NCBI GenBank assembly: GCA_947467145.1
Contig: CANIGJ010000001.1
Coordinates: forward strand, 186,001 to 250,000
Reading direction: 5' to 3'
DNA from: Rhodospirillaceae bacterium
GTDB taxonomy: Bacteria; Pseudomonadota; Alphaproteobacteria; Rhodospirillales; UBA2165
Length of the DNA stretch: 64,000 bases
Numbering within the stretch: the stretch's first letter is position 1; each line of letters starts with the position of its first letter. The notes under the pieces were generated by a model. That model searched no databases. It was given only the letters and a program-made list of their open reading frames with translations, and was not told where the DNA came from. Positions 10,133 through 19,025 of this stretch are shown piece by piece. The translations under genes and the position numbers were made by a program.

Positions 10133-11368
10133 CTAAAACTGTTCCGTCCGTTCGGCGATGACTTCGTTCAAGACAGCCCCCGCCTTCATCAGATTGTCGA
10201 TCGCGGCATCGTCGTAGCCGCATAACTCCTTCAGCACCGCGCGGCCATGTTCCCCGGCGTGCGGCGGATAATCGTATGTGGTGCGCGCCGCCTCGGTCAG
10301 CTTGATCGGATCGCCGGCGACGCGCGCATGATCGCCGGCACCCGCGCCATGCAACTCCAGCAGCATATCGCGATGCAGGACCTGCGGCTCGGCGAACGCC
10401 CGGTCGATGGAATTGATAACCGCAGCGGGTGCACCCACCTTATGCAGGCACGCGATGATATCGGTGGACTTCACGCCAAGGCAGCCTTTATCGATTTCGG
10501 CGCGCAGCGCGGTCTTATTGGCGTTGCGATCCTGCGGTGTGAGGAACCGCGCGTCCGCGACCAGATCCATCCGGCCGATCAGGGCACATAGTGCCTCAAA
10601 CGAGCGCGTGCCGTTGGCGGCGATCATCACATCCACGCCATCCTTGGCGGTGACGCAATAGGACAGCGCGTAAGAATCGTGCGTGCGCCCTTGCAAGCCG
10701 GGCACGTCGCCCGATTGCAGATAGACGGCCGCCTGATAACCCAACATGGCAACCTGCACATCGAGCATCGAGATATCGACGAATTCACCGAGACCGGTCT
10801 TTTCGCGCCGCAGCAACGCGGCCAACACACCGGTCGCCGCATACATACCGGCGCAGATATCGCCGACGGGAATGCCGGCGCGCGTCGAACGGCCGTCACG
10901 TTCGCCGGTCAGGCTCATGACGCCCGACATGGCCTGCACGATGGGATCGAGCGCGCCGCGTTGCGCATCCGGCCCGGTCTGGCCGAAGCCGCTGATCGAG
11001 CAATAGACGAGGCCGGGGAAATCTTTTTTCAGATCGTCATAGGACAAACCAAGCCGCGCCATGGCGCCCGGCCGGTTATTTTCCATGATCACGTCGCTTT
11101 TGGCGATCAGGCGGCGCACAACGTCTTTGGCTTCCGGCTTCTTGAGATCGACGATGATCGAGCGCTTGTTGCGGTTGAAGCTCAGATAATAAGTGCTCTC
11201 GCCCTCGACGTAATGCGGCGGCGTGTTATGGGTCGGATCGCCGCCCGGCGGTTCGAGCTTGATGATATCCGCGCCCATATCGCCCAGCATCTGCGTGCCA
11301 TACGGCCCGGCGAGACGCTGGGTGAAATCGAGCACGCGCAGATGAGAGAGCGGACCACCGGACGACAT
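10133..11368 (-). CDS. CaiB/BaiF family CoA-transferase
   Basis: A 411-residue class III CoA-transferase that moves CoA between carboxylic acids. It has the family N terminus (LRVLDFTQRLAGPYGTQMLG, then GADIIKLEPPGGD), YYLSFNRNKRSI, and the VDISMLD segment containing the family's catalytic Asp. The frame is open further upstream to 11635, but the start chosen is ATG at 11368 (MSSGGPLSHLRVL): the family alignment begins there, and the extension overlaps the acyl-CoA dehydrogenase gene. Only 5 bp separate it from the dehydrogenase stop, so the two are co-transcribed. The substrate acid is unknown. Confidence 0.9.
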   Translation of the reverse strand: MSSGGPLSHLRVLDFTQRLAGPYGTQMLGDMGADIIKLEPPGGDPTHNTPPHYVEGESTYYLSFNRNKRSIIVDLKKPEAKDVVRRLIAKSDVIMENNRPGAMARLGLSYDDLKKDFPGLVYCSISGFGQTGPDAQRGALDPIVQAMSGVMSLTGERDGRSTRAGIPVGDICAGMYAATGVLAALLRREKTGLGEFVDISMLDVQVAMLGYQAAVYLQSGDVPGLQGRTHDSYALSYCVTAKDGVDVMIAANGTRSFEALCALIGRMDLVADARFLTPQDRNANKTALRAEIDKGCLGVKSTDIIACLHKVGAPAAVINSIDRAFAEPQVLHRDMLLELHGAGAGDHARVAGDPIKLTEAARTTYDYPPHAGEHGRAVLKELCGYDDAAIDNLMKAGAVLNEVIAERTEQF

Positions 11369-11373
11369 CGAAC

Positions 11374-12609
11374 TTAGTCCTCGTCGCGAGCGCCGCGTTC
11401 TTTCTTTTTCGCCACCGGATCGCGGTGCCGTCCGAGGATACGGTCGGAGATGATCATCTGCTGAATCTCCGATGTACCCTCGAAGATCTTGGTCAGACGC
11501 GCATCGCGCCAATAGCGTTCCACTTGGAAGTGCTTGGTATAGCCGGCGCCGCCATGGATTTGGATCGCTTCGGAGCACACGCGCTCGGCCATTTCGGAGG
11601 CGAACAACTTCGCCATCGAGGCTTCCTTGTCGCAACGCCGGCCAGTGTCGATCTCGGAGCAGACGTAATAAAGCAACTGGCGCGCGGCCTCGACCTCGGT
11701 CGCCATCTTGGCGATCTTGAAGCGAATCGCCTGGAAATGCCCGATCGGGCGGCCGAACTGTTCGCGCTCCAATGCGTATTTGATGGCGTCTTCGAGTGCG
11801 CCGCGCGCCACGCCGATGGCGCGGGCCGCCGTATGCGCACGTGCGGTTTCAAGCCCCGAGGCGCGGTCGTAGAACGCTTTACCCTCTTCACCCACAATGG
11901 CGTCCTTGGGCACACGCACGCCGTCGAAGGCAAGCTCCCACGTCTTCCAGCCGAAATATCCGATCTTGGGCAACGGGGTGCCGGTCAGGCCCTTCGGAAA
12001 CTTGCCACGCTCCTTATCCAGGAAGAACGCGGTGAGGCCGAGATGGCGGCGATCCTCCTCGCCCGAATCAGTGCGTGCGATCACGGTGATGTAGTCGGCA
12101 CCATCGGCAAAGGTGCACCAGCATTTGTTGCCGGTGATGACCCAATCGTCGCCGTCGCGCACGGCGCGCGTCTTGATGCCGCTGATGTCGGAACCGGTCT
12201 GCGGCTCCGACATGGCAAGGGCGCCCAGGTAATCGCCCTTGGATGAGCGCTTATGCAGATCGCGCCATACTTGATCGGTCATGAATTGCGCGCGCGGCAC
12301 GCGATTGCCCTGGCGGATGATCGAACCGACGCTCATCCAGGCGCGCGACAGTTCCTCCGTCACCAGGCAATATTCGAAGCAGCCGAGGCCGAGGCCGCCG
12401 AGCTCTTCGGGCACCAGCATGCCGAAATAGCCCATGTCGGCGAGCTTATCGCGCAGCGCCATCGGGATATCGCCCTGCACCGGGTCGAGTTCGTTGGCGA
12501 CGGGCAGCACCTCGTTCATCGCGAAGTCGCGCGCCGTCTCCTGGATCATGCGCCGTTCCTCGGTCATGTAGCCGATGGACGTGCTGTTGAGCAGAGGCAT
12601 ATCTTCCAT
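11374..12609 (-). CDS. Acyl-CoA dehydrogenase
   Basis: This 411-residue FAD flavoprotein oxidises an acyl-CoA to the 2-enoyl-CoA. It shows the FAD/substrate segment AMSEPQTGSDISG, the WCTFADGADY segment and the C-terminal KIFEGTSEIQQMII, where Glu is the expected catalytic base. The start is ATG at 12609, preceded by GGGGAG at a good distance; an upstream in-frame extension to 12759 has no family similarity. It is the first gene of the operon with the CaiB-type transferase, CapA-like and TPP genes, and its promoter must lie in the 206 bp shared with the divergent MarR gene. Confidence 0.92.
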   Translation of the reverse strand: MEDMPLLNSTSIGYMTEERRMIQETARDFAMNEVLPVANELDPVQGDIPMALRDKLADMGYFGMLVPEELGGLGLGCFEYCLVTEELSRAWMSVGSIIRQGNRVPRAQFMTDQVWRDLHKRSSKGDYLGALAMSEPQTGSDISGIKTRAVRDGDDWVITGNKCWCTFADGADYITVIARTDSGEEDRRHLGLTAFFLDKERGKFPKGLTGTPLPKIGYFGWKTWELAFDGVRVPKDAIVGEEGKAFYDRASGLETARAHTAARAIGVARGALEDAIKYALEREQFGRPIGHFQAIRFKIAKMATEVEAARQLLYYVCSEIDTGRRCDKEASMAKLFASEMAERVCSEAIQIHGGAGYTKHFQVERYWRDARLTKIFEGTSEIQQMIISDRILGRHRDPVAKKKERGARDED

Positions 12610-12815
12610 GTGTTTACTCCCCGGATACGAAGCCCGGCGTTGAGTTGCCGGACGGGCGTTTATCGCCGATTTGCCGATGATTTTCTTACTTGGGCCAAGG
12701 GGAGAACTGTGCCCGCCGAACGGTGCCTTTGCAACGCTCTGGGCAGTGGGTCGTGTCATCGGTTCACGAGTTGCGGTGGGCAGCGACCTTTTTAAGGAAA
12801 CCTGCGATATAACAA
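12610..12815. promoter_or_regulatory. Divergent intergenic region between acyl-CoA dehydrogenase operon and MarR gene
   Basis: A 206-bp non-coding stretch between two divergent genes. Near 12800-12828 the sequence becomes AT-rich (GATATAACAAATGTT) and is bounded by TGC/GCA in a poor imperfect dyad. This is a reasonable place for a MarR operator and the regulator's own promoter. No strong consensus -35 was seen. Confidence 0.4.
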
Positions 12816-13460
12816 ATGTTGCAGCGCAAAAATTCCATTAAGCAGAATATCGAAATTGATCGCCGTTCGCATGAACGGCGACGCCATAACGGTACGGATA
12901 CTTCGATGAAACGACTCAACAAAGGCGCGACTGACATGCTTCCCGATGCCAGCGATCTTCCTTCGCTCGACGCAAGTTCGGAAGAGCTAACGGCCTTCCT
13001 GGCTTTGCAGCAATATGAGTTCGTCACGTACCGCATCAGCGTGCTGTCGCGCATTTTCGATCGTCTCGCGGATCGCCGCGTGCTGCGTAAGCGCGGCCTG
13101 TCGCTGACCGATTCGCGCGTACTCGGGCATCTGTTCATCAACAAGCAGGCGACCGTGCGCGGCCTGGCGCTGGAAATGCACATGCATCGTCCGCAGATCA
13201 GCCGCGCCATGTCGGCGCTGGTGCGTCGTGGTTATGCGAAAAAGAAGTCCGATCCCGAGGATCGCCGCAGCGCCGTCTTCACCATCACCGCGAAGGGCAA
13301 CAAGTTCTACGCCGAGATGATCGTGACCAGCCATGACCGGCAGAAATCGATCGCCGAGTTCGTGGGTTTGGAAAAGTACAACGAGCTCAACGAAATGCTG
13401 CGCCTGCTGATCAACAATTTCGGTCCGCAGGATCAGGATATCGATACACCGGTCGAATAA
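12816..13460 (+). CDS. MarR-family transcriptional regulator
   Basis: A winged-helix repressor-type protein of up to 214 residues. The core has the MarR recognition helix region (ATVRGLALEMHMHRPQISRAMSALVRRGYAKKK) and the wing (DPEDRRSAVFTITAKG). Three starts are possible: ATG at 12816, 12906 (MKRLNKG) or 12936 (MLPDASD). The first 40 residues are basic and unlike the family, so a later start is credible. It is divergent from the acyl-CoA dehydrogenase operon, the standard arrangement for a regulator of the adjacent catabolic genes, with a CoA ester or aromatic acid as the likely inducer class. Confidence 0.88.
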   Translation: MLQRKNSIKQNIEIDRRSHERRRHNGTDTSMKRLNKGATDMLPDASDLPSLDASSEELTAFLALQQYEFVTYRISVLSRIFDRLADRRVLRKRGLSLTDSRVLGHLFINKQATVRGLALEMHMHRPQISRAMSALVRRGYAKKKSDPEDRRSAVFTITAKGNKFYAEMIVTSHDRQKSIAEFVGLEKYNELNEMLRLLINNFGPQDQDIDTPVE

Positions 13461-13483
13461 CTCTCGGCGCAGCGCACGAATGC

Positions 13484-13520
13484 AACGGCCGCGGCTCACA
13501 CCGCGGCCGTTTTCGTTTTA
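13484..13520 (+). terminator. Rho-independent terminator after MarR gene
   Basis: An 11-bp perfect stem, AACGGCCGCGG at 13484-13494 pairing with CCGCGGCCGTT at 13501-13511, with a CTCACA loop and a TTTCGTTTT tail. It lies between the MarR stop and the convergent aldo/keto reductase end. Confidence 0.85.
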
Positions 13521-14480
13521 ATGCTGCGGTCGATTACCCTGCAGGATGCGGTCGACCTCGGCGAAATCGTCGGCCGACAGCTTCCAAGCCGCCGCTTTGA
13601 CGTTCTGCTCCAGCTGCGCCGGGCTCGAGGCACCCGCGATCACGCTCCAGATCACCGGCTTGGACGCCAGCCAGGAAAACGCAAGCTCCAGAAGGCTATG
13701 GCCGCGTGCCTCGGCAAACACGCGCAGCTGATCGGCCAGCGCGATGAAATCGTCTTTCAGGAAATGATCGGCCAGTTCGCCGCCGCCGGACAGGCGCGTG
13801 CCGGCGGGCTTGGCCTGGCCGGGACGATATTTGCCGGTCAGCACGCCCGAGGCGAGCGGGAAATAGGGCAGGAAGCCCATGCCGTATTTTTCCAGCGGCG
13901 GCAGCACATCTTTCTCGACCTCGCGGTTGAGCAGGCTGTATTCGCTCTGGTTCGACACGAAGCGGTTGGTGCCGATCTCGCGCGCCACGAACTCGGCCTC
14001 CGCGATCTGCCAGCCAGCGTAGTTCGAGCAGCCGATATAACGCACCTTACCCTCGCGGATGAGGTCATCCAGCGCGCGCAGGGTCTCGTCGATCGGTGTC
14101 GAAGGATCTGGGCGATGCATCTGGTAAAGATCGATCCAGTCGGTGCGCAGACGGGCCAGGCTGTCTTCGACCGCCTGCTTGATGTAACGGCGCGAGCCAC
14201 CCTGCTTGGTCCGATCGCCGCCAAACATGATGCCGAACTTGGTGGCCAGCACGATGTCCTTGCGCCGATCGCCTAGGAATTGGCCCAGCATGGTTTCGGA
14301 GGAACCGTTTTTCATGCGCGTATAGATGTCGGCGGTGTCGAACAAGGTGATGCCGAGGTCGAGCGCCTTGTGAATGATCGCCTTGGTCTCTTCCGGATTG
14401 TTGCGCCCGCCGAAATTATTGCAGCCGATACCGACCGCCGAGACCTCCATGCCGCAGGCCGGAATTTTGCGTTGTTCCAT
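13518..14480 (-). CDS. Aldo/keto reductase
   Basis: A 320-residue NADPH-dependent (beta/alpha)8 oxidoreductase of the YajO/Tas-like group. It shows the family's GIGCNNFGGRNN start, the LFDTADIYTRM segment carrying the catalytic Asp and Tyr, DWIDLYQMHRPD, RYIGCSNYAGWQ, and a C-terminal VIAGASSPAQLEQN cofactor segment. The start is ATG at 14480 because GGGGAGAC sits just upstream; the frame extends to 14495 without support. It is divergent from the dihydroxyphthalate-decarboxylase-like gene. The carbonyl substrate is unknown. Confidence 0.9.
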   Translation of the reverse strand: MEQRKIPACGMEVSAVGIGCNNFGGRNNPEETKAIIHKALDLGITLFDTADIYTRMKNGSSETMLGQFLGDRRKDIVLATKFGIMFGGDRTKQGGSRRYIKQAVEDSLARLRTDWIDLYQMHRPDPSTPIDETLRALDDLIREGKVRYIGCSNYAGWQIAEAEFVAREIGTNRFVSNQSEYSLLNREVEKDVLPPLEKYGMGFLPYFPLASGVLTGKYRPGQAKPAGTRLSGGGELADHFLKDDFIALADQLRVFAEARGHSLLELAFSWLASKPVIWSVIAGASSPAQLEQNVKAAAWKLSADDFAEVDRILQGNRPQH

Positions 14481-14593
14481 GTGATGTCTCCCCAATAAAA
14501 CGCAGGCTTGCTTGTTTGCAGCCGCTATAGTGACCTTGCCGCCACGGGATAATCAACGCCAGTCATTGACGACAGATCATAAGGGACGCGTTC

Positions 14594-15544
14594 ATGATCA
14601 CCTTATCGCTCTCCAAGATGCGCTACGACATCACCATGCCGATCATCGACGGCCGGATCGGCGTCGATGGCGTCACCTTCGAACAACGTGCCGACAGCCC
14701 CATGGTGATGGGGGATATGCCGGCGCTCAGGACCGGGGATTTCGGCCTGTGGGACCTCAATCTCGGCTATTGGCTCAACGGCATCGAGGCCGGTTGGGAT
14801 TTCGTCACTCTGCCGCTGTTCATCAAGCGCAAATCGGTGCTGCAGATCATCTGGGCGCGGTCTGATATCAAAAGCCCCAAGGAGCTCAACGGCAAACGCA
14901 TCGGCTCGCGCAGCTATCGCACCTCCAACACTATCTGGGCGCGCGGGCTGTTGAGCGAGCACTATGGCGTGGACGTGGCCAGCCTGACCTGGGCGGTGCA
15001 GACGAAAGAACATTTTCCGCAACACACGCCCGTCAAGATCGAGCAGATCGACCCCAAGGCCTCCTTGCCCGACATGCTGATGAATGGCGAGATCGACGCC
15101 ATGATCACGGACATTTCCGACGGGGCACTTTGGCAGCGGCTCGAATCCCATCCGACGATCCATCGCCTGATACCCGACTATCGCTCGGAAGATCTGCGCC
15201 TGCATCGCGAAGCGGGGATTTTCACCCCCATGCATCTTCTGGTGATGGGGGGTCCGGTGGCGCGGGCCAACCCGGACCTGCCGCGCAAAATCTACGATGC
15301 TTTTGAGGCGGCCAAGAGCCTCGCCTATCAAGATACCCTCAATGACCGCAGCGGCCTGACCCTGGTCGACCTGCGCGAGCAGTTCGTCGCCCAGCAGACC
15401 GCCTGGGGCGACCCGTGGCCCTATGGCATCAAGGCCAATCGCCGCATGATCGATGCCTTCGTGCGCTACAATGTCGAACAGGGCGCCATCAAGGCGCCGC
15501 TGAGCGACGCGCGGATCTTCGCCTCAAGTACTTTGGATACATAA
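14594..15544 (+). CDS. 4,5-dihydroxyphthalate decarboxylase-like / PBP2-fold protein
   Basis: A 316-residue protein in the family annotated as 4,5-dihydroxyphthalate decarboxylase, which has the type 2 periplasmic-binding fold. Supporting features are the two-lobe pattern: DIKSPKELNGKRIGSR near residue 100, LPDMLMNGEIDAMITD near 160, and the terminal GDPWPYGIKANRRMIDAFV. It resembles the product at 59222-60211. No signal peptide is present (it begins MITLSLSKMRYDI), which favours a cytoplasmic enzyme over a transport protein. It precedes the four solute-binding-protein genes in the same direction. Start is ATG with AAGGGACG upstream. Confidence 0.7.
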   Translation: MITLSLSKMRYDITMPIIDGRIGVDGVTFEQRADSPMVMGDMPALRTGDFGLWDLNLGYWLNGIEAGWDFVTLPLFIKRKSVLQIIWARSDIKSPKELNGKRIGSRSYRTSNTIWARGLLSEHYGVDVASLTWAVQTKEHFPQHTPVKIEQIDPKASLPDMLMNGEIDAMITDISDGALWQRLESHPTIHRLIPDYRSEDLRLHREAGIFTPMHLLVMGGPVARANPDLPRKIYDAFEAAKSLAYQDTLNDRSGLTLVDLREQFVAQQTAWGDPWPYGIKANRRMIDAFVRYNVEQGAIKAPLSDARIFASSTLDT

Positions 15545-15604
15545 GACCTAATAAATGAAGGCTCCTGCTACCGGCGAGATATAGCCGGGCACGTCGACTC
15601 GAGA

Positions 15605-15610
15605 TATAAT
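15605..15610 (+). promoter_or_regulatory. Possible -10 element upstream of first solute-binding protein gene
   Basis: TATAAT in the context GAGATATAATGAC, 44 bp before the ATG at 15654. No good -35 was found at 16-18 bp spacing. The same GATATAAT string recurs before the small membrane protein gene at 60301. Confidence 0.4.
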
Positions 15611-15653
15611 GACATTAACAACAATAACGTTCTTACGTAACCGGAGGCTTCAT

Positions 15654-17207
15654 ATGTCCAAAATTTTCACGGCGGCGCTTGGCGTCGCCTGGGCGCTGTT
15701 TGTCGCAGGTGCCGCGAATGCGCAGAAATCGGCAGATACATTACGCATCGCCGTCGCCGACATGTTCAGCGTCACCGATCCTTATCACCTCCCGCTCGAC
15801 GAAAACGCGGCGTTTTATCGCAGCGTCTATCAGGGCCTGGTGGATTTCGACGAATACGAACGCAAGTTCGTTCCCATCCTCGCCAAATCGTGGAAGCGCA
15901 TCGACGACCTGACCGTCGAATTCGATCTGCGCGACAATGTGAAATGGGACAATGGCGATCAATTCACCGCCGAGGATGTGAAGGCGACGATCGCCTACAT
16001 CACCGACGAGAAGACGCGCATCCGCTTCAAGGAACGCTACGACTTCATCAAGGACGTCGAAGTGCTCGGGCCTTACAAGCTGCGCCTGCATTACAAGTAC
16101 AAGACCCCGTTCGATCTTGCGACCCTCGGCTACAATATCAAGATCATCAACGGCAAGGTTCTGAATAAGCTCGAGAACAAGGCCGATTACGGCCGAGTCT
16201 CGCCGGTCGCCACAGGCGCGTACAAGATCAACTTTGTCGACAAGAACAAAGGCATCATGGTCGAGCGCGTCGAGAATTATTACGGCGACGCGGGCGGCTA
16301 CTATCGCGCCCCCGTGAAGCGCGTACACGGCATCGCCCTGCCCGATGCGCAAAGCCAGGTCGCCCAATTGATGACCGGCGGCGTCGATCTATTGCGCTTC
16401 GTATCGGCCGAAGACGCCAAGCAGTTGGCCGCAGTGCCCAATCTGGCCGTGACCGTGACGCCCAGCGTGTCGCTGGTTTATGTCACGCTCGATGCGATAG
16501 GACGCTCCAACAACAAGATAATGACCGACGAACGCGTGCGCAAAGCCTTCATAATGGCGATCCCACGTGATCTGATTGTCAAGAACATCGTCGCGGGCGG
16601 CGACAAGGCGGAATTGCCGCGTTCCATCTGTTTCAAGGCGACGATCGCGTGTGAGCCGACGGTGGAGCCCTATAGCTACAACCCGAGCGAAGCCAAGCGC
16701 CTGCTGATCGAGGCGGGTTACGGCAACGGTGTCGATTTGTCGATCTCCGCTCATGCGCCGCACCGCCATGTCGCCGAAGCCATCGCGGGCGAAGTGCGCA
16801 AGGTCGGCATCCGTGCGACGGTCGAATCCATGCCGCTGCCGGTCTACGTCAAGAAGCGTGGCGATGGTGAACTCACCGCCTTCGTCGGTCTCTATCCGAC
16901 CAGCGTCAATCCGGATACCGACGGCCTGCTCGATCTGTTTTTCAATGCAGATCGCGACTACTGGCAGGATCCGATCATCAAAAAGGCCAAGGAAGACGGC
17001 TCGACCGAGATGGATGTGAAGAAACGCACCGCGCTCTATACGCCGGCGCTCAATCGCATCAACGAAAAGGCCTATATCTATCCGGTGACGGAACAGCCCA
17101 TGGTGTGGGCCCATACCAAGGAGGTGAAGCTGCTGCGCCAAACCATGAGCGCCGCCGATCCGCGCCTCGGCGACTATGCATGGTCTGATTACAAGCCGAC
17201 CAAATAA
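15654..17207 (+). CDS. ABC transporter solute-binding protein, family 5 (1 of 6)
   Basis: A 517-residue periplasmic protein of the peptide/nickel-binding SBP family 5. Residues 1-22 are a Sec signal peptide ending AGAANA, and the mature protein begins QKSADTLRIAVADMF. Family features are the VYQGLVDFDE turn, LAKSWKRIDDLTVEFDLRD, and the C-terminal DYAWSDYKP. A C-x6-C pair (CFKATIAC, near residue 325) is conserved in all six copies here and probably forms a disulfide. The start ATG at 15654 has GGAGG seven bases upstream. No permease or ATPase is encoded nearby, so it must use distant or shared transporter subunits. The ligand is unknown. Confidence 0.92.
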   Translation: MSKIFTAALGVAWALFVAGAANAQKSADTLRIAVADMFSVTDPYHLPLDENAAFYRSVYQGLVDFDEYERKFVPILAKSWKRIDDLTVEFDLRDNVKWDNGDQFTAEDVKATIAYITDEKTRIRFKERYDFIKDVEVLGPYKLRLHYKYKTPFDLATLGYNIKIINGKVLNKLENKADYGRVSPVATGAYKINFVDKNKGIMVERVENYYGDAGGYYRAPVKRVHGIALPDAQSQVAQLMTGGVDLLRFVSAEDAKQLAAVPNLAVTVTPSVSLVYVTLDAIGRSNNKIMTDERVRKAFIMAIPRDLIVKNIVAGGDKAELPRSICFKATIACEPTVEPYSYNPSEAKRLLIEAGYGNGVDLSISAHAPHRHVAEAIAGEVRKVGIRATVESMPLPVYVKKRGDGELTAFVGLYPTSVNPDTDGLLDLFFNADRDYWQDPIIKKAKEDGSTEMDVKKRTALYTPALNRINEKAYIYPVTEQPMVWAHTKEVKLLRQTMSAADPRLGDYAWSDYKPTK

Positions 17208-17239
17208 GCGGGGCCGGTTGAACGGAAAATCCAGACAGC

Positions 17240-17266
17240 GCGGCGTATCGGCGCCGCACTTTTTTG
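17240..17266 (+). terminator. Weak hairpin terminator after first solute-binding protein gene
   Basis: GCGGCG at 17240-17245 pairs with CGCCGC at 17252-17257, followed by ACTTTTTTG. The stem is short, so termination may be partial. Confidence 0.5.
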
Positions 17267-17309
17267 TTCGGGCACTCTGAAAATGCGTCACAACAAGCGG
17301 GAGACTTCC

Positions 17310-18863
17310 ATGTCCATAAGAACAGCCGCCATCGCCGGGCTCGTCGGTATCCTTACTGCAATCAATCCGGCGGCGGCCCAAAAATCCGCAGACACCATCC
17401 GGATCGCGGTCAACGACATGTTCCCCGTGGTCGATCCCTATAACTTTCCGCAAGATGAACAGACGTCATTCAACGTCAGCGTCTACCAGGGCCTGATCAG
17501 TTATGACGAACATAATGGGAAATACGTCAATACGCTGGCGAAGTCGTGGAAGCGCATCGATGACAAGACCCTCGAATTCGAGCTCAAAGACGGAGTCAAA
17601 TTCCATAATGGCGAGACGCTGACTGCCGAGGATTTCAAGGCGACCTACGACTGGGCCAAAGATCCCAAGACCCGCATCCGGTTTAAACAGAACTTCGACT
17701 GGGTCGATCGCGTCGAAGTGCTCGCCCCGAACAAGTTCCGTCTCTATTCCGTGGAGGTGAACCAGGGCGACATGGCCCGTCTGGCCTATAGCATGAAGGT
17801 GTTGAATAAGAAGGCACTGGAAAGCATCGAGAGCGGAACGGAATACGGCCGCCTGGTTCCCTTTGGAACGGGGTCATACAAGGTCGTCTCGCTCGACAAA
17901 ACCAAAGGCGTCATTGTCGAACGGTTCGACGGATACGACCCGAAGATCAGCGAATATTACCGCGCGCCGGTGAAACGGGTGCACGGCATCCCGATTCCGG
18001 ACCGCCAATCGCAACAAGCGCAATTGTTGACCGGAGGCATCGACGTGCTGCGCAACGTCCCGCCGGACAGCGCGGCGGAGTTGGCGAAAGTCCCCAACCT
18101 TGCCGTCACGGCAACGCCGAGCGCCTTTTTACTCTATGCCCAGCTCGACGCGGCCGGCCGCTCGTCCAACAAAGTCTTCATGGACGAACGCGTACGAAAG
18201 GCATTCATCATGTCGATCGACCGCAATCTGCTGGTGAAGAACATCATCCCCGCCGGCGACATCGCGGTGATTCCCAACGGCATCTGCTTCAAGACGATGG
18301 TCGCGTGCAAGGTCGACAACGAGCCGTATGCCTATAACCTGAACGAAGCCAAGAAACTCATGGCGGAAGCAGGACTTGCGAACGGTGTCGATCTCACACT
18401 CTACGTCCACGAACCGCTTGCGTATATCGGCACGGCCATCGCCGGTGAAGTCCGCAAGGCAGGCTTCCGCGCCAGTGTCGAACCCATGCCGCTCGGCCTC
18501 TATGTGAAGCGTCGTGGCGATGGCGACCTCACCTCCTTCGTTGGGGCCTATCCCACGGGCGTCGGGCCGGATGCGGGCGGGATGATCAATCTGTTTTTCG
18601 GACAGGACCGCGACTACTGGAAGGATCAGTCGATCTCGGACGCGTGGCAGAACGGAGAGCGCGAACTCGATGTCGCCAAACGCACCGCTCTCTATACTCC
18701 GTCGCTCAACCGGATCAATGAGAAGGCCTATATCCTTCCCATCTCCGAAATGCCGATGGTGTGGGCTCATTCCAAGGACGTGAAAATCCTGCCCAATCCG
18801 CTCTCGACGTCCGATCCCAAATTGGGCGACTACGCCTGGTCGGATTATCAACCCAAGAAATAG
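17310..18863 (+). CDS. ABC transporter solute-binding protein, family 5 (2 of 6)
   Basis: Second tandem paralogue, 517 residues, same length as the first. Signal peptide residues 1-22 end INPAAA, and the mature end is QKSADTIRIAVNDMFP. It keeps the C-x6-C pair (CFKTMVAC) and the VHGIPIPDRQSQQAQLLTGG segment shared with copies 1, 3 and 4. ATG at 17310 is preferred over an in-frame ATG at 17283 because the signal peptide begins there and GGGAGAC lies just upstream. Its own ribosome-binding site and an intervening hairpin suggest separate control from the first copy. Confidence 0.92.
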   Translation: MSIRTAAIAGLVGILTAINPAAAQKSADTIRIAVNDMFPVVDPYNFPQDEQTSFNVSVYQGLISYDEHNGKYVNTLAKSWKRIDDKTLEFELKDGVKFHNGETLTAEDFKATYDWAKDPKTRIRFKQNFDWVDRVEVLAPNKFRLYSVEVNQGDMARLAYSMKVLNKKALESIESGTEYGRLVPFGTGSYKVVSLDKTKGVIVERFDGYDPKISEYYRAPVKRVHGIPIPDRQSQQAQLLTGGIDVLRNVPPDSAAELAKVPNLAVTATPSAFLLYAQLDAAGRSSNKVFMDERVRKAFIMSIDRNLLVKNIIPAGDIAVIPNGICFKTMVACKVDNEPYAYNLNEAKKLMAEAGLANGVDLTLYVHEPLAYIGTAIAGEVRKAGFRASVEPMPLGLYVKRRGDGDLTSFVGAYPTGVGPDAGGMINLFFGQDRDYWKDQSISDAWQNGERELDVAKRTALYTPSLNRINEKAYILPISEMPMVWAHSKDVKILPNPLSTSDPKLGDYAWSDYQPKK

Positions 18864-18887
18864 ACCTTTCATCTCAGTTTGCTAATG

Positions 18888-18917
18888 GGGCGGCGTCATG
18901 ATGGCGCCGCCCTTTTT
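18888..18917 (+). terminator. Terminator after second solute-binding protein gene
   Basis: GGGCGGCG at 18888-18895 pairs with CGCCGCCC at 18905-18912, followed directly by TTTTT. Confidence 0.75.
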
Positions 18918-18918
18918 C

Positions 18919-18953
18919 ATGGCCATCTTTTTTAATGGCCATCTTTTTAATGG
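18919..18953 (+). repeat. Short tandem repeat downstream of the terminator
   Basis: Two copies of ATGGCCATC plus a T run and A (18919-18934 and 18935-18949), followed by a partial third ATGG. Copies differ only in T-run length (6 and 5), the mark of slipped-strand duplication. It lies between the terminator and the next gene. Confidence 0.8.
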
Positions 18954-19025
18954 ACTGAGGCAACGTTTTGGGCGTCTCATACGGGAATTAAGCCGAGCCA
19001 AAATCGGCACGAACAGGAGAAGCTC

